Part shown: piece after piece, positions 1-9,106 of the stretch
Position numbering within the stretch: the first letter of the stretch is position 1
How the letters are laid out: the number at the start of each line of letters is the position of its first letter
DNA from: Polaribacter sp.
Lineage (GTDB): Bacteria > Bacteroidota > Bacteroidia > Flavobacteriales > Flavobacteriaceae
Direction: 5' to 3'
DNA length: 64,000 nt
Assembly (NCBI RefSeq): GCF_024639685.1
Contig: NZ_JAHEHX010000019.1
Coordinates: 62,001-126,000 of the forward strand
Translations under genes and position numbers: made by a program
The notes under the pieces: generated by a model
Told to the model about the DNA's origin: nothing
The model's database searches: none
Seen by the model: the letters and a program-made list of their open reading frames with translations, nothing else

Positions 1-1752
1 AATTTTTTGATAAAGATTTTTATATTTTTCTTTAATATTTTTTCTTCTCATCTTAAGCGTAGGTGTTAAAAGTCCGTCATCAATTGTCCACTCATTAGAT
101 GTGATTTCAAATTTTTTTATTTGCTCCCATTGTCCAAAGTCTTGATTATAATAATCAATTTCTTTTTGAATTCTTGAGATTATATTTACATCGGTGCTTA
201 TATCCTTAATTACATGTTTATGACGTTTACTCCAAACTTTTAAAAATTCGAAATTTGGTTGTATTAGAGCTGCTGGCATTTTTTCTCCTTCTCCAATAAC
301 CATAACCTGTTCTATAAATCGAGATTGTTTTAAGGCATTTTCTAACACTGTTGGAGCAATATATTTTCCTCCAGATGTTTTAAATATTTCTTTTTTTCGG
401 TCTGTTATATATAAAAATCCGTCCTCATCAATTTTACCAATATCTCCAGTATGAAGAAAATCATTGATAATTGTTGATTCGGTTAATTCCTTATTTTTAA
501 AATACCCTAACATTACGTTAGCTCCTTTAATTAAGATTTCGCCATCTTTTGCAATTTTTATTGTTACTCCTTCTAAAACTTTTCCTACAGATCCAATTTT
601 TAACCCTTTATTTCGCTTATCATTTAGCGTGCCTGCTGGCGAAGATTCTGTCATACCATACCCTTCATAAATTGGCATTCCTGCAGCTGTAAATACCTTA
701 ATTAGTTTGGCTTGTAAGGGAGCACTTCCAGAAATCATAAATTGTATATTACCTCCAAGAGCTTCTCTCCATTTTTTAAAAATGATTGTTTGCGCAAGTT
801 TTAACTTTATATCATATAACCTGCTATTTTTGTGATATGGTTCATATTTTTCTCCAATCGCTAAAGCCCAATAGAAAAGCCATTTTTTAAGTCCAGAAAG
901 TTCACTTCCTTTTGCAATAATTTTGTCGTAAATCTTTTCCAATAGCCTTGGTACTATAGCTAAATAATGAGGTTGAACTTCTTTAATTGTTTCGCCTAAT
1001 TCATCAATACTTTCAGAAAAATATATTTCGAATCCCATAAACACATTATAGTAAGATGCAGCTCTTTCAAAAATATGACAAATGGGTAGGTAGCTCACTA
1101 TTTTTTTATTACCTGTGCTAAGATTTAATTTTTTAGCAGTGCTAAAAACTGAAAATATAATGTTTTTATGAGATAACATTACTCCTTTAGGAGTTCCAGT
1201 AGTTCCAGAGGTATAAATAATTGTCGCTAAATCGTTAGGTTTTATATTCTTTTTTAAGTTATTAATTGCAGCTGTGTAATTTATATTACTTCCTAAAGCT
1301 AAAAAATTTTTCCAATCATAATCTTTTTGAATTTCGTTTAAAGAGAATATTTTTTTCAATTTTGTTTTATTGGCAACTGCTGCTACTTTTTCGTAAAGTT
1401 CTTCACTTGACACAAAACAATAGATTGCTTCAGAATGGTTTAATATGTATTCATAATCTTTTTTAGAAAGTGTTGCGTATAAGGGAACGTTTTGTGCGCC
1501 AATTTGTAAAGTACCGATATCTAGTATATGCCAATTGGGGTTATTGTTCTCAGTTATAACTGCAATTTTTTCACCTGGTTTAACTCCTAATGACAGTAGA
1601 GAGCTGCTAACTTTATTTACTTCTTTAATAAAGGTTTCTGTAGATATTGATTGCCATTTACCATCTTTTTTAAAATTATAAGATTTTTGTAGTGGAGCAT
1701 TATCTAGCTGATAGTATGGGAAATCAAAGATTCTTGTAATTTCGTCAGACAT
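1..1752 (-). CDS. Long-chain fatty acid--CoA ligase (AMP-forming), 3' end cut by window edge
   Basis: The ATG is at 1752 and the frame stays open for 584 codons to base 1. This is an adenylate-forming acyl-CoA ligase, which activates fatty acids with ATP and CoA at the membrane. The P-loop-like motif YTSGTTGTPKG lies near residues 175-186. Further on are HTGDIGKID and TDRKKEIFKTSGGKY, the usual hinge region. The last visible residues (TLKMRRKNIKEKY) match the normal C-terminal helix of the long-chain ligase family, so only a few residues are missing. It is followed on its upstream side by yebC on the same strand. Chain-length preference cannot be read from sequence. The family call is secure; the exact substrate is inference. 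Confidence 0.9.
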   Translation of the reverse strand, partial: MSDEITRIFDFPYYQLDNAPLQKSYNFKKDGKWQSISTETFIKEVNKVSSSLLSLGVKPGEKIAVITENNNPNWHILDIGTLQIGAQNVPLYATLSKKDYEYILNHSEAIYCFVSSEELYEKVAAVANKTKLKKIFSLNEIQKDYDWKNFLALGSNINYTAAINNLKKNIKPNDLATIIYTSGTTGTPKGVMLSHKNIIFSVFSTAKKLNLSTGNKKIVSYLPICHIFERAASYYNVFMGFEIYFSESIDELGETIKEVQPHYLAIVPRLLEKIYDKIIAKGSELSGLKKWLFYWALAIGEKYEPYHKNSRLYDIKLKLAQTIIFKKWREALGGNIQFMISGSAPLQAKLIKVFTAAGMPIYEGYGMTESSPAGTLNDKRNKGLKIGSVGKVLEGVTIKIAKDGEILIKGANVMLGYFKNKELTESTIINDFLHTGDIGKIDEDGFLYITDRKKEIFKTSGGKYIAPTVLENALKQSRFIEQVMVIGEGEKMPAALIQPNFEFLKVWSKRHKHVIKDISTDVNIISRIQKEIDYYNQDFGQWEQIKKFEITSNEWTIDDGLLTPTLKMRRKNIKEKYKNLYQKI

Positions 1753-1793
1753 TAACGATTATTTTCTGACAATTTACTAAAAAAGTTTGAAAT

Positions 1794-2513
1794 CTAAGAT
1801 TCTTCCATAGAGTGGTAAACAGAGTTTACATCATCATCTTCCTCTAGTTTTTCTATTAACTTTTCTACATCAGCTTTTTGAGTATCGTTTAATTTAACTG
1901 TTGTTGTAGGTATTCTCTCAAACCCAGAAGATAATATTTCAATATTATTTTCTTCAAAGTATCCTTGCAAAGCTCCAAATTGTTCAAAGGGAGCATATAT
2001 AATTACACCTTCTTCGTCATCAAAAACCTCTTCAACTTCAAAGTCAATTAACTCCAATTCAAGTTCTTCCATATCAATGGTAATGTCTTCTTTTTTGATG
2101 GTAAAATTACAAGTGTGATCAAACATAAATGAAACAGAGCCAGAAGTTCCTAAATTCCCTTCGCATTTATTAAAGGCAGCTCTTACATTAGCAACAGTTC
2201 TGTTGTTGTTGTCTGTAGCTGTTTCTATAAGAATAGCAATTCCGTGAGGAGCATATCCTTCAAAAAGTACTTCTTTATAATCCGCTGTATCTTTGTCTGA
2301 AGCTTTTTTTATAGCACGTTCTACATTATCTTTAGGCATATTTGCTGCCTTTGCATTTTGTATAACAGCTCTTAGTCTAGAGTTTGTCTCTGGGTTTGGG
2401 CCAGCTTCTTTTACAGCCATAACAATGTCTTTACCAATTCTAGTAAATGTTTTCGCCATTGCAGACCAACGCTTCATTTTTCTTGCTTTCCTAAACTCAA
2501 ATGCTCTACCCAT
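1794..2513 (-). CDS. yebC: YebC/PmpR family protein (TACO1-like)
   Basis: 239 residues, the normal family length. The N-terminus has the family pattern MGRAFEFRKARKMKRWSAMAK, followed by the conserved segment PETNSRLRAVIQNAKAANMPKDN. The middle holds the GPGG-like fold region (FEGYAPHGIAILIETATDN) and the acidic C-terminal domain typical of the family. Relatives act as transcriptional regulators (PmpR) or as translation factors that relieve ribosome stalling at proline stretches (YebC/TACO1); sequence alone does not separate these roles. It stands alone between the acyl-CoA ligase and the carboxylase gene, all on the minus strand with about 40-125 bp gaps. Confidence 0.93.
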   Translation of the reverse strand: MGRAFEFRKARKMKRWSAMAKTFTRIGKDIVMAVKEAGPNPETNSRLRAVIQNAKAANMPKDNVERAIKKASDKDTADYKEVLFEGYAPHGIAILIETATDNNNRTVANVRAAFNKCEGNLGTSGSVSFMFDHTCNFTIKKEDITIDMEELELELIDFEVEEVFDDEEGVIIYAPFEQFGALQGYFEENNIEILSSGFERIPTTTVKLNDTQKADVEKLIEKLEEDDDVNSVYHSMEES

Positions 2514-2637
2514 TTCTATTTTTTATTCTATTTTAAACCATACAAATGTAAAAATAAGCAACATGATTTGCAATTTTTTAATTTGTGTATTTTGAGGTTA
2601 TTTCTGTATTAATTTTTTAGCGTTTTTAAAGTATAGA

Positions 2638-4281
2638 TTATACTTGTAAGATTCCCATATTAAATTTTTTCTCAATAGGAGCTTGGTTTGCAGCTTCAAT
2701 TCCCATGGAAATCCAAGTTCTGGTGTCTAAAGGATTTATTACGGCATCTGTCCAAATTCTTGCAGCGGCATAATATGGAGAAATCTGCTTGTCATACCTA
2801 GATTTAATTTCTTTATATAATTCAGCCTCTTTTTCTGGTGTAATTTCTTCACCTTTCCTTTTAAGTGATGCTGTTTCTATTTGTAATAAAACCTTTGCAG
2901 CAGAATTACCACTCATCACTGCAAGTTCAGCACTTGGCCAAGCCACAATTAAATTAGGATCATATGCCTTACCGCACATGGCATAATTACCTGCACCATA
3001 AGAATTACCAATAATAATGGTAAATTTAGGTACTACTGAGTTACTAACCGCGTTTACCATTTTAGCACCGTCTTTTATAATTCCTCCATGTTCTGATTTA
3101 GAGCCAACCATAAAGCCTGTAACATCTTGTAAGAATACCAATGGAATTTTTTTCTGATTGCAATTGGCAATAAAACGTGTAGCTTTGTCTGCAGAATCGT
3201 TATAAATTACACCACCAAATTGCATTTCTGTAGGTTTGGTTTTTGAAGAAGTAGTTTTAACTAATTTTCTTTGGTTGGCAACAATGCCAACTGCCCAACC
3301 ATCTATTCTTGCATAACCTGTAAGAATAGTTTGTCCATATCCTTCTTTATATTGTTCAAATTCAGATTTGTCTACCAAACGTTTTATGATTTCTAACATA
3401 TCATATTGTGCATTCCTTTCTTTTGGTAGAATTCCGAAAATTTCATCTTGATTTTCTTTAGGCTCAAAAGATTCGGTTTTACTAAAACCTGCTTTATCAT
3501 AATCACCTATCTTATTAACTATAAATTTAATTTTATCTAAAGCGTCTTTATCATTTTTAGCTTTATAATCTGTGACACCAGAAATTTCACAATGTGTGGT
3601 TGCACCTCCTAAAGTTTCATTGTCAATACTTTCACCAATAGCAGCTTTTACCAAATAGCTTCCTGCTAAAAATATACTTGCAGTTTTGTCTACAATCAAA
3701 GCTTCATCACTCATAATAGGCAAGTATGCACCACCTGCAACACAGCTACCCATGACCGCAGAAATTTGGGTAATACCCATAGAGCTCATAATAGCATTAT
3801 TTCTAAATATTCTTCCAAAATGTTCTTTGTCTGGAAAAATTTCATCCTGCATGGGTAGATAAACTCCTGCAGAATCTACAAGGTAAATAATTGGTAATTT
3901 ATTCTCTATTGATATTTCTTGAGCTCTTAAGTTCTTTTTTCCTGTAATAGGAAACCAAGCCCCAGCTTTAACAGTTGCATCATTTGCAACAACGATACAT
4001 TGTTTGCCTTTGATGTAGCCAATCTTTACAACAACACCGCCAGAAGGACAACCTCCATGTTCTTCGTACATTTCTTCTCCTGCAAAGGCGCCTATTTCTA
4101 TGCTTTTTGTTTTTTTATCTAATAAATAGTCGACTCTTTCACGAGCTGTCATTTTTCCTTTTTCGTGTAGTTTGTCAATTCTTTTTTGTCCACCACCAAG
4201 TTTAACTTTCGCAAAACGATTTTTTAAATCTGAAACTAATAGTTTATTGTAGTCTTCGTTTTTGTTGAAGTTAATATCCAT
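2638..4281 (-). CDS. Acyl-CoA carboxylase, carboxyltransferase (beta) subunit
   Basis: 547 residues, the usual size for the carboxyltransferase subunit of propionyl-, methylcrotonyl- or acetyl-CoA carboxylases. It moves the carboxyl group from carboxybiotin to the acyl-CoA. Two crotonase-like halves are visible: the N-terminal half with MTARERVDYLLD, GGCPSGGVVVKIG and SAGVYLPMQDE, and the C-terminal half with LQDVTGFMVG and GNSYGAGNYAMCG. The overall pattern, including LPMQDEIFPDKEHFGRIF, resembles methylcrotonyl-CoA carboxylase more than propionyl-CoA carboxylase, which would place it in leucine degradation, but this is a judgement by eye. No biotin-carrying alpha subunit is in the window, so the partner must lie elsewhere. 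Confidence 0.9.
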   Translation of the reverse strand: MDINFNKNEDYNKLLVSDLKNRFAKVKLGGGQKRIDKLHEKGKMTARERVDYLLDKKTKSIEIGAFAGEEMYEEHGGCPSGGVVVKIGYIKGKQCIVVANDATVKAGAWFPITGKKNLRAQEISIENKLPIIYLVDSAGVYLPMQDEIFPDKEHFGRIFRNNAIMSSMGITQISAVMGSCVAGGAYLPIMSDEALIVDKTASIFLAGSYLVKAAIGESIDNETLGGATTHCEISGVTDYKAKNDKDALDKIKFIVNKIGDYDKAGFSKTESFEPKENQDEIFGILPKERNAQYDMLEIIKRLVDKSEFEQYKEGYGQTILTGYARIDGWAVGIVANQRKLVKTTSSKTKPTEMQFGGVIYNDSADKATRFIANCNQKKIPLVFLQDVTGFMVGSKSEHGGIIKDGAKMVNAVSNSVVPKFTIIIGNSYGAGNYAMCGKAYDPNLIVAWPSAELAVMSGNSAAKVLLQIETASLKRKGEEITPEKEAELYKEIKSRYDKQISPYYAAARIWTDAVINPLDTRTWISMGIEAANQAPIEKKFNMGILQV

Positions 4282-4359
4282 AAAATAGCGTTCTTAATTT
4301 TGAGCTAAATTAAGAAATTTAAGTGTAAAAATTTTAATAAAAAACAGGTTTTCATAACC

Positions 4360-5121
4360 TTATTTTCTCAATAAAGAGAAGTTTCCTTTTTTGTTAATTG
4401 TTGGTTTTGTTGTGTCTGCAGGTACTAACGTTATATTGTACCAATAATCATCAGAAGGCAACAATTTACCACTGTACGTTCCATTCCAACCATTTCCATC
4501 GATAGGTACTTGTGCAACTAGATTACCAAATCTATTAAAGATGTTAATACTAGCATTAGGATAAAAAGTTTGATTTGCATCTTTTACAACCCAAGTATCG
4601 TTATTATTATCTCCATTTGGAGTAAAGAATTTTGGAAACTGAATTACAGAAACCAATAGTGTTGTGTTTGGAGAACAACCATTTTTGTTATTTACAATAA
4701 TTTGATAAATATCACCCTCTAAATTTTCGAAAAGTGGTTCGTCTTGATAACCTGTAAAAGGAATCCTAGTATTATCATCTTTATTAATGATTGCAAATTG
4801 ATAATCACCAGGCCCTAAATCATTATTGATAACATCAATAGAAATGGATAAATTGTTGGTGCTTCCTAAACTATTTGACTCATCTACAATTGTCACAAAG
4901 CTAGCTTCTAAAGTGGCTATATTAGACTAATTTACTTCTATAGTTTTTTCTCTAGAACACATAGTACCATCTGTGGTAGTTGCAGTTACTTTGTATCTTC
5001 CTCCTTCAGAAATATCTATATTATCTACAGAAGTAGTGTTTAAAACTGTTCCATTTTCATCTGTCCAAACATAGGTATAATTATCAGCAGGATTTTCTAC
5101 ACCAATATTATAAGATATTAT
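4360..5121 (-). pseudogene. Remnant of a T9SS type B (CHU_C) cell-surface protein, truncated and with an internal stop
   Basis: Reading leftwards from 5121, one frame encodes an Ig/PKD-like segment (NPADNYTYVWTDENGTVL, then EGGRYKVTATTTDG), then a TAG at 4927-4929, then continues in the same frame through SNIATLEASF into a complete gliding-motility C-terminal domain (FTPNGDNNNDTW, INIFNRFGNLV, GKLLPSDDYWY, ending GNFSLLRK). That domain is the type B sorting signal used by large surface adhesins of many hundreds of residues. Here the whole N-terminal part, including the signal peptide, is missing. The remnant starts directly after the stop codon of the ABC permease and in the same frame. A GTG at 4896 could start a 178-residue product, but it would have no export signal. 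Confidence 0.85.
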
Positions 5122-5967
5122 TTACAAATCTCTCTTTAATAATAATTTGTATGATAAATAAATAAAAATAAATGTCCATAATGAAACAATAAGTACATTA
5201 GAAAATTCTACTGCGTAACTCTTAGTAAACACTTCACCCATCGTATTTGCGGCAGATCTTACAGCTCCTAGTCTAGAAAAAGGTTCTTTTATCAAATTAG
5301 ACATTGCCTCTAAGGGTAAAAATTGCATAATAGCGTCTACTTTTTCACCTGTATTTTCAGCACCTTGAAATTGCCAGTATAAATACCCTTTAAAGATACT
5401 TTCTATAAATAGCCAAACCAACATTGCTCCAACTGCAAAAGCAGATCTTTTTACTAAAATACCTAAGAATAATCCAAAAGAGAAAAAGCCAACTAGTTTT
5501 ACAAAAAAGGCTAATAAATAGTCTAAATCTGATATTATGATTGAAAATTCATCATAATCTGAATACACTTTACCTAATATTAATGAAACTACGAATACAA
5601 ATAGGGTTGATATTAAAGCAAAAGCAATTACCGTGTAAAACTTAGAAAGTATAAATTCTTTTTTACTTAAACCATCAATTAAATTTTGTTTCAGGGTTTT
5701 GAAACTATATTCATTAGACATCACAGAAACAATAACAAGTAATAAAAAAAACTTTAAAATCGCAGCTATAAAAGTATTAAAATGCCATATGTATGGAAAA
5801 TTAAAAATACCAGCGTCAGATAGGTGTAATTTAAAACTACCAAATTCAAATTTAATTGCAGCTATTAAAGCGATTGATGTTAGCAAACCAAAGTAAATAA
5901 TAGATAATATTTTACTTGCTTTATTATACCTTAATTTATGAAATTCTATATTAAGAAGTCTAAACAT
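5122..5967 (-). CDS. ABC-2 type transporter permease
   Basis: 281 residues with about six hydrophobic spans, near residues 20-40, 62-83, 110-132, 150-172, 178-197 and 254-273, typical of ABC-2 permeases. The N-terminus (FRLLNIEFHKLRYNK) is the usual cytoplasmic start of this family in Bacteroidota. It follows its ATPase gene by 19 bp and should form the membrane half of the exporter. The substrate is unknown; relatives include bacteriocin-immunity and antibiotic-efflux type systems. Its stop codon TAA (5122-5124) is followed at once, in the same frame, by the adhesin remnant, suggesting a deletion joined the two. Confidence 0.88.
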   Translation of the reverse strand: MFRLLNIEFHKLRYNKASKILSIIYFGLLTSIALIAAIKFEFGSFKLHLSDAGIFNFPYIWHFNTFIAAILKFFLLLVIVSVMSNEYSFKTLKQNLIDGLSKKEFILSKFYTVIAFALISTLFVFVVSLILGKVYSDYDEFSIIISDLDYLLAFFVKLVGFFSFGLFLGILVKRSAFAVGAMLVWLFIESIFKGYLYWQFQGAENTGEKVDAIMQFLPLEAMSNLIKEPFSRLGAVRSAANTMGEVFTKSYAVEFSNVLIVSLWTFIFIYLSYKLLLKRDL

Positions 5968-5986
5968 GACTGTTTTTTTTAGTTGA

Positions 5987-6886
5987 TTAGTTGCTTTTTG
6001 TTAAATCTAAAAATTGTTGTTCTAGACTTGGTTTACGTTTTACCAAATGGCTTAATACGAGTCTATTTTTAAATAAAAAACTGTTTATTTCTGAGGCAGA
6101 AATCTCTTCATTCAATGTTGCAATAATTAGATTTTGTTCTTTGGTAACTTTTAAAATAGCATCATGATTTTCCAATAATGAAATTAATTCATCTTCATTA
6201 TTATCTATTTTAAGTTCGAACAAACCTTTCGAGGCTGTCATTTCATCAACCTTGCCTGAATATAATTTTACTCCTTTTCTAATTACAACTACATGACTAC
6301 ATACTTTTTCAACTTCATCTAAAAGGTGAGAAGCCAATAATATTGTAGTACCATTAGCTGCAATTGTTTTTATAATTTCTCTTATTTCATGAATTCCTTG
6401 AGGATCTAAACCATTTGTAGGTTCATCTAAGATTAAAATTTCTGGATCGTTAAGTAATGCAGATGCAATTGCTAAACGTTGTTTCATACCCAGTGAAAAA
6501 GTACTAAACTTACTATTTCTTCTTTCAAATAGATTTACTGTTTTTAATTTTTCTTCAATTTTTTCTGTAGAGATACTTTTAATACTGCAGATTAAAGATA
6601 AGTTTTGTGTAGCAGTCATATAAGGGTAAAAGTTTGGGCGCTCAATAATTGCGCCAACTTTCTTTAAGGCATCATGGGTAGATAATTTTCCATCAAACCA
6701 AGAAAACTCACCTGAAGTTTTATTAACAACATTTAAAATGATTCCTAAGGTCGTAGATTTCCCACTTCCATTTGGGCCAAGAATACCATAAACATTACCT
6801 TTTTTTATATCAAAAGATAAATTATTTACAGCATGAACTTTGCCATATTTTTTGTCAAGATTTTTGAGTGATAAGATAGTTTCCAA
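5987..6886 (-). CDS. ABC transporter ATP-binding protein (ABC-2 partner)
   Basis: 299 residues. Walker A is GPNGSGKST (about residues 38-46), the signature region is FSLGMKQRLAIASALL, Walker B is LILDEPTNGLDPQG, and the switch His is in LLASHLLDEVEKV. The C-terminal 80 residues are the regulatory extension common in CcmA/BcrA-type exporters. It is the first gene of a two-gene operon with the permease just downstream. The sequence fits drug, lipid or peptide export, but nothing nearby identifies the cargo. Confidence 0.93.
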   Translation of the reverse strand: METILSLKNLDKKYGKVHAVNNLSFDIKKGNVYGILGPNGSGKSTTLGIILNVVNKTSGEFSWFDGKLSTHDALKKVGAIIERPNFYPYMTATQNLSLICSIKSISTEKIEEKLKTVNLFERRNSKFSTFSLGMKQRLAIASALLNDPEILILDEPTNGLDPQGIHEIREIIKTIAANGTTILLASHLLDEVEKVCSHVVVIRKGVKLYSGKVDEMTASKGLFELKIDNNEDELISLLENHDAILKVTKEQNLIIATLNEEISASEINSFLFKNRLVLSHLVKRKPSLEQQFLDLTKSN

Positions 6887-6975
6887 TGAAATTGATTTAG
6901 CCAGTTATATAAGATAAGACGATTAAAATACAATTTTGTTACGAAAACTTTTGAAGAGAATTTCTTTAAATAATT

Positions 6976-7476
6976 CTAAAAATCATTATAATCAAAGTCA
7001 TCATAATCTCCAAATTCGTCATCTAAATCATCTTGATCATCAAAATCATTTCCTAATTTGTCTGCTATAAATTCCTTTTCTGGAGCTTTACTTGGTATTG
7101 ACCCTACTTCTAAAATAGTCTGTGGTAAATCTGTTCTTTTATCTTCACTTATTTCAACTACATCTACATAAAATGTCCACATTTTTAAAAAGTCATAGAC
7201 ATAAATGAGTTTATTGTTTTCATTAGGGAGTGTTTCATTTAAAATGCAGGTTTGCATTGATATTGATTCTCCTGCTTCAGCCATATTAAAAAGAGGAATT
7301 TCTTCACCTTGATTCCATTCATAATCTGTTCTGTAAAAAGACGCCATTTCCTGACCTTCAAAACCAAATGATTTTGCGATAATAAAATGTAAATGTTCTA
7401 AATTTATTGAATTTTTAACTAAAATAGTTCTTAAAACATCTTCTTTAGTATCTAGAATAATTCTTATTTTATACAT
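6976..7476 (-). CDS. pRiA4b ORF-3-like (IS1096 TnpR-passenger-like) protein
   Basis: 166 residues. The first 115 residues follow the pRiA4b ORF-3 / IS1096 passenger fold (LRTILVKNSINLEHLHFII, then FYVDVVEI). The last 25 residues are nearly all Asp, Glu, Phe, Tyr and Gly (DDLDDEFGDYDDFDYNDF), a disordered acidic tail. The family name comes from a passenger gene on IS1096, but in Bacteroidota this is a common stand-alone chromosomal gene and no transposase or inverted repeats are near. Its molecular function is not known to me. It is divergent from the hotdog thioesterase gene, with 71 bp between starts. Confidence 0.75.
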   Translation of the reverse strand: MYKIRIILDTKEDVLRTILVKNSINLEHLHFIIAKSFGFEGQEMASFYRTDYEWNQGEEIPLFNMAEAGESISMQTCILNETLPNENNKLIYVYDFLKMWTFYVDVVEISEDKRTDLPQTILEVGSIPSKAPEKEFIADKLGNDFDDQDDLDDEFGDYDDFDYNDF

Positions 7477-7547
7477 AAAATTACATGATTTTCAGTTGCA
7501 AAAATACAGTTTTTTATGTGTATTTTTACATCATAATTCAAGCAGAT

Positions 7548-7964
7548 ATGGATACAAAACGTCTTTTACAAGCATTTAACAGTCGAAATAAAAACACATT
7601 AATGGAAACGCTTGATATTGAGTATGTTGCTATAGGAGAAGATTTTTTAACTGCTAAGATGCCGGTTTCTTCTAAGGTGCATCAACCTTATGGACAATTG
7701 CATGGTGGAGCTACTGCAGCGCTAGCAGAAACTGTAGGAAGTGCAGCGTCAAATTTTTTTATTGATTCTAAAAATCAATTTATAAATGGTATTCAGCTCT
7801 CTATTAACCATATTAAAAGTAAAACTGATGGAGTGGTATATGCTACTGCAAAAAATATTCATAAAGGAAAAAGTACGCATCTTTGGGAAGTGACAATAGT
7901 GGATGAGTTACAAAACTTAATATCAGTAGCAAAAATGACGAACATTGTTTTAGCAAAAAAATAG
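7548..7964 (+). CDS. Hotdog-fold thioesterase, PaaI type; candidate DHNA-CoA hydrolase
   Basis: 138 residues from the ATG at 7548; an upstream in-frame extension begins with a hydrophobic run unlike the family and is not used. The hotdog signature is HQPYGQLHGGATAALAET, in which Gln, His and Gly of the LHGG segment form the active site, followed by SAASNFF and NHIKSKTDG. PaaI-type enzymes cleave small acyl-CoA thioesters. The gene lies 7 bp upstream of isochorismate synthase and is co-oriented, so a role as the 1,4-dihydroxy-2-naphthoyl-CoA hydrolase of menaquinone synthesis is a good inference. The exact substrate is not proven by sequence. Confidence 0.88.
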   Translation: MDTKRLLQAFNSRNKNTLMETLDIEYVAIGEDFLTAKMPVSSKVHQPYGQLHGGATAALAETVGSAASNFFIDSKNQFINGIQLSINHIKSKTDGVVYATAKNIHKGKSTHLWEVTIVDELQNLISVAKMTNIVLAKK

Positions 7965-7971
7965 CACTACG

Positions 7972-9036
7972 TTGAGTTTATTTAAAAAAATAGCAGATTC
8001 TTACGAGAAAAACAAACCTTTTGTTGCTTACAATAAGCCAAATGAAACATTACTCTCTGGTTTTTTTCTTTCTAATGATACTTTACAAAAAAATACTGAT
8101 TTCAATGCTTCAGGATTTGTTTTTGCTCCTTTTAATGAAGATGAAGATGCTATTATTTTTCCTCTAGAGCAGTCTGAGTGTATTAATGAAGACCTCTATT
8201 TTATGGATACCTTTTTAGAAAGTAAATCGGTTTTAGATAATCTAGATGTTACTTTAAAAGAGAAACATATAGAAATAGTAGCAAAAGCAATTGCTAAAAT
8301 TAAAGAACAAAATTGCAAGAAAATTGTAATTTCCAGATTTGAAGAAATACAATTAACAAGTTTCGATTTATTAGCGGTATTTAAATCATTGCTTCATTAT
8401 TATAGAAATGCTTTTGTATACGTATGGTTTCACCCAAAAGTAGGGCTTTGGTTGGGTGCAACACCAGAAACGTTATTACATGTGTCTGAAAACTCATTTC
8501 AAACAATGTCTTTAGCAGGAACACAACTTTTTAATGAAAATAAAAACCCTATTTGGAAGAGTAAGGAGTTAGAAGAACAAATTCTAGTTACCAATTTTAT
8601 TAAAAAACAACTACAACCAATTTCTTCTTACTTAAAAATTAATAATACAGAAACAGTTAGGGCAGGTACTCTTTTGCATTTAAGAACCAGAGTAGAGGGG
8701 CAGTTAAAGAAGAATATATCTTTAGAAAATCTAATTAGAGCTATACATCCAACACCTGCAGTTTGTGGATTGCCTAGAGAGGAGTCAAAAAAATTTATAC
8801 TAAAAAATGAGTCTTATAACCGAGATTTCTATACTGGGTTCTTAGGTGAGCTAAACCTTAGTAATGGTAAAAACGATAAACAAAGGTCAATACTTTTTGT
8901 AAATCTTCGTTGTATGTCGATTGCTTCTAATGTTGCTAAAATTTATGCTGGTGGAGGTATCACTAAAGATAGTGATCCAGAAAAAGAATGGTTAGAAACT
9001 GTAGCAAAAAGTAATACTATGAAACAAGTTCTATAA
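7972..9036 (+). CDS. menF: Isochorismate synthase (chorismate-utilising enzyme)
   Basis: 354 residues. Converts chorismate to isochorismate, the entry step of the classical menaquinone pathway. Family landmarks in the C-terminal 250 residues are GLWLGATPETLL, TMSLAGTQ, HPTPAVCGLPRE, YNRDFYTGFLGEL and IYAGGGITKDSDPEKEWLET, which include the Mg-binding glutamates. The N-terminal 100 residues are the divergent, non-catalytic part. The only sensible start is TTG at 7972, giving MSLFKKIADSYEK; no ATG lies nearby. It follows the thioesterase by 7 bp, so the two are likely co-transcribed. EntC-like siderophore synthesis is the alternative, but no siderophore genes are seen. Confidence 0.88.
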   Translation: MSLFKKIADSYEKNKPFVAYNKPNETLLSGFFLSNDTLQKNTDFNASGFVFAPFNEDEDAIIFPLEQSECINEDLYFMDTFLESKSVLDNLDVTLKEKHIEIVAKAIAKIKEQNCKKIVISRFEEIQLTSFDLLAVFKSLLHYYRNAFVYVWFHPKVGLWLGATPETLLHVSENSFQTMSLAGTQLFNENKNPIWKSKELEEQILVTNFIKKQLQPISSYLKINNTETVRAGTLLHLRTRVEGQLKKNISLENLIRAIHPTPAVCGLPREESKKFILKNESYNRDFYTGFLGELNLSNGKNDKQRSILFVNLRCMSIASNVAKIYAGGGITKDSDPEKEWLETVAKSNTMKQVL

Positions 9037-9040
9037 AAAC

Positions 9041-9070
9041 AAAACCACAACTATGAGAAGTTGTGGTTTT
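9041..9070. terminator. Bidirectional intrinsic terminator
   Basis: A perfect hairpin with stem AAAACCACAACT and loop about six bases, followed by T-rich sequence on either strand. It lies between the convergent menF and DUF3276 genes and can serve both. Confidence 0.85.
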
Positions 9071-9106
9071 ACAAGTGTAAAATTGAATTTGAATTAATTG
9101 TTATTT

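Noticed and set aside
6976..7476. Possible mobile element because of the IS1096 passenger-like domain
   Set aside because: No transposase, terminal repeats or target duplication nearby; the family is a common chromosomal gene in Bacteroidota.
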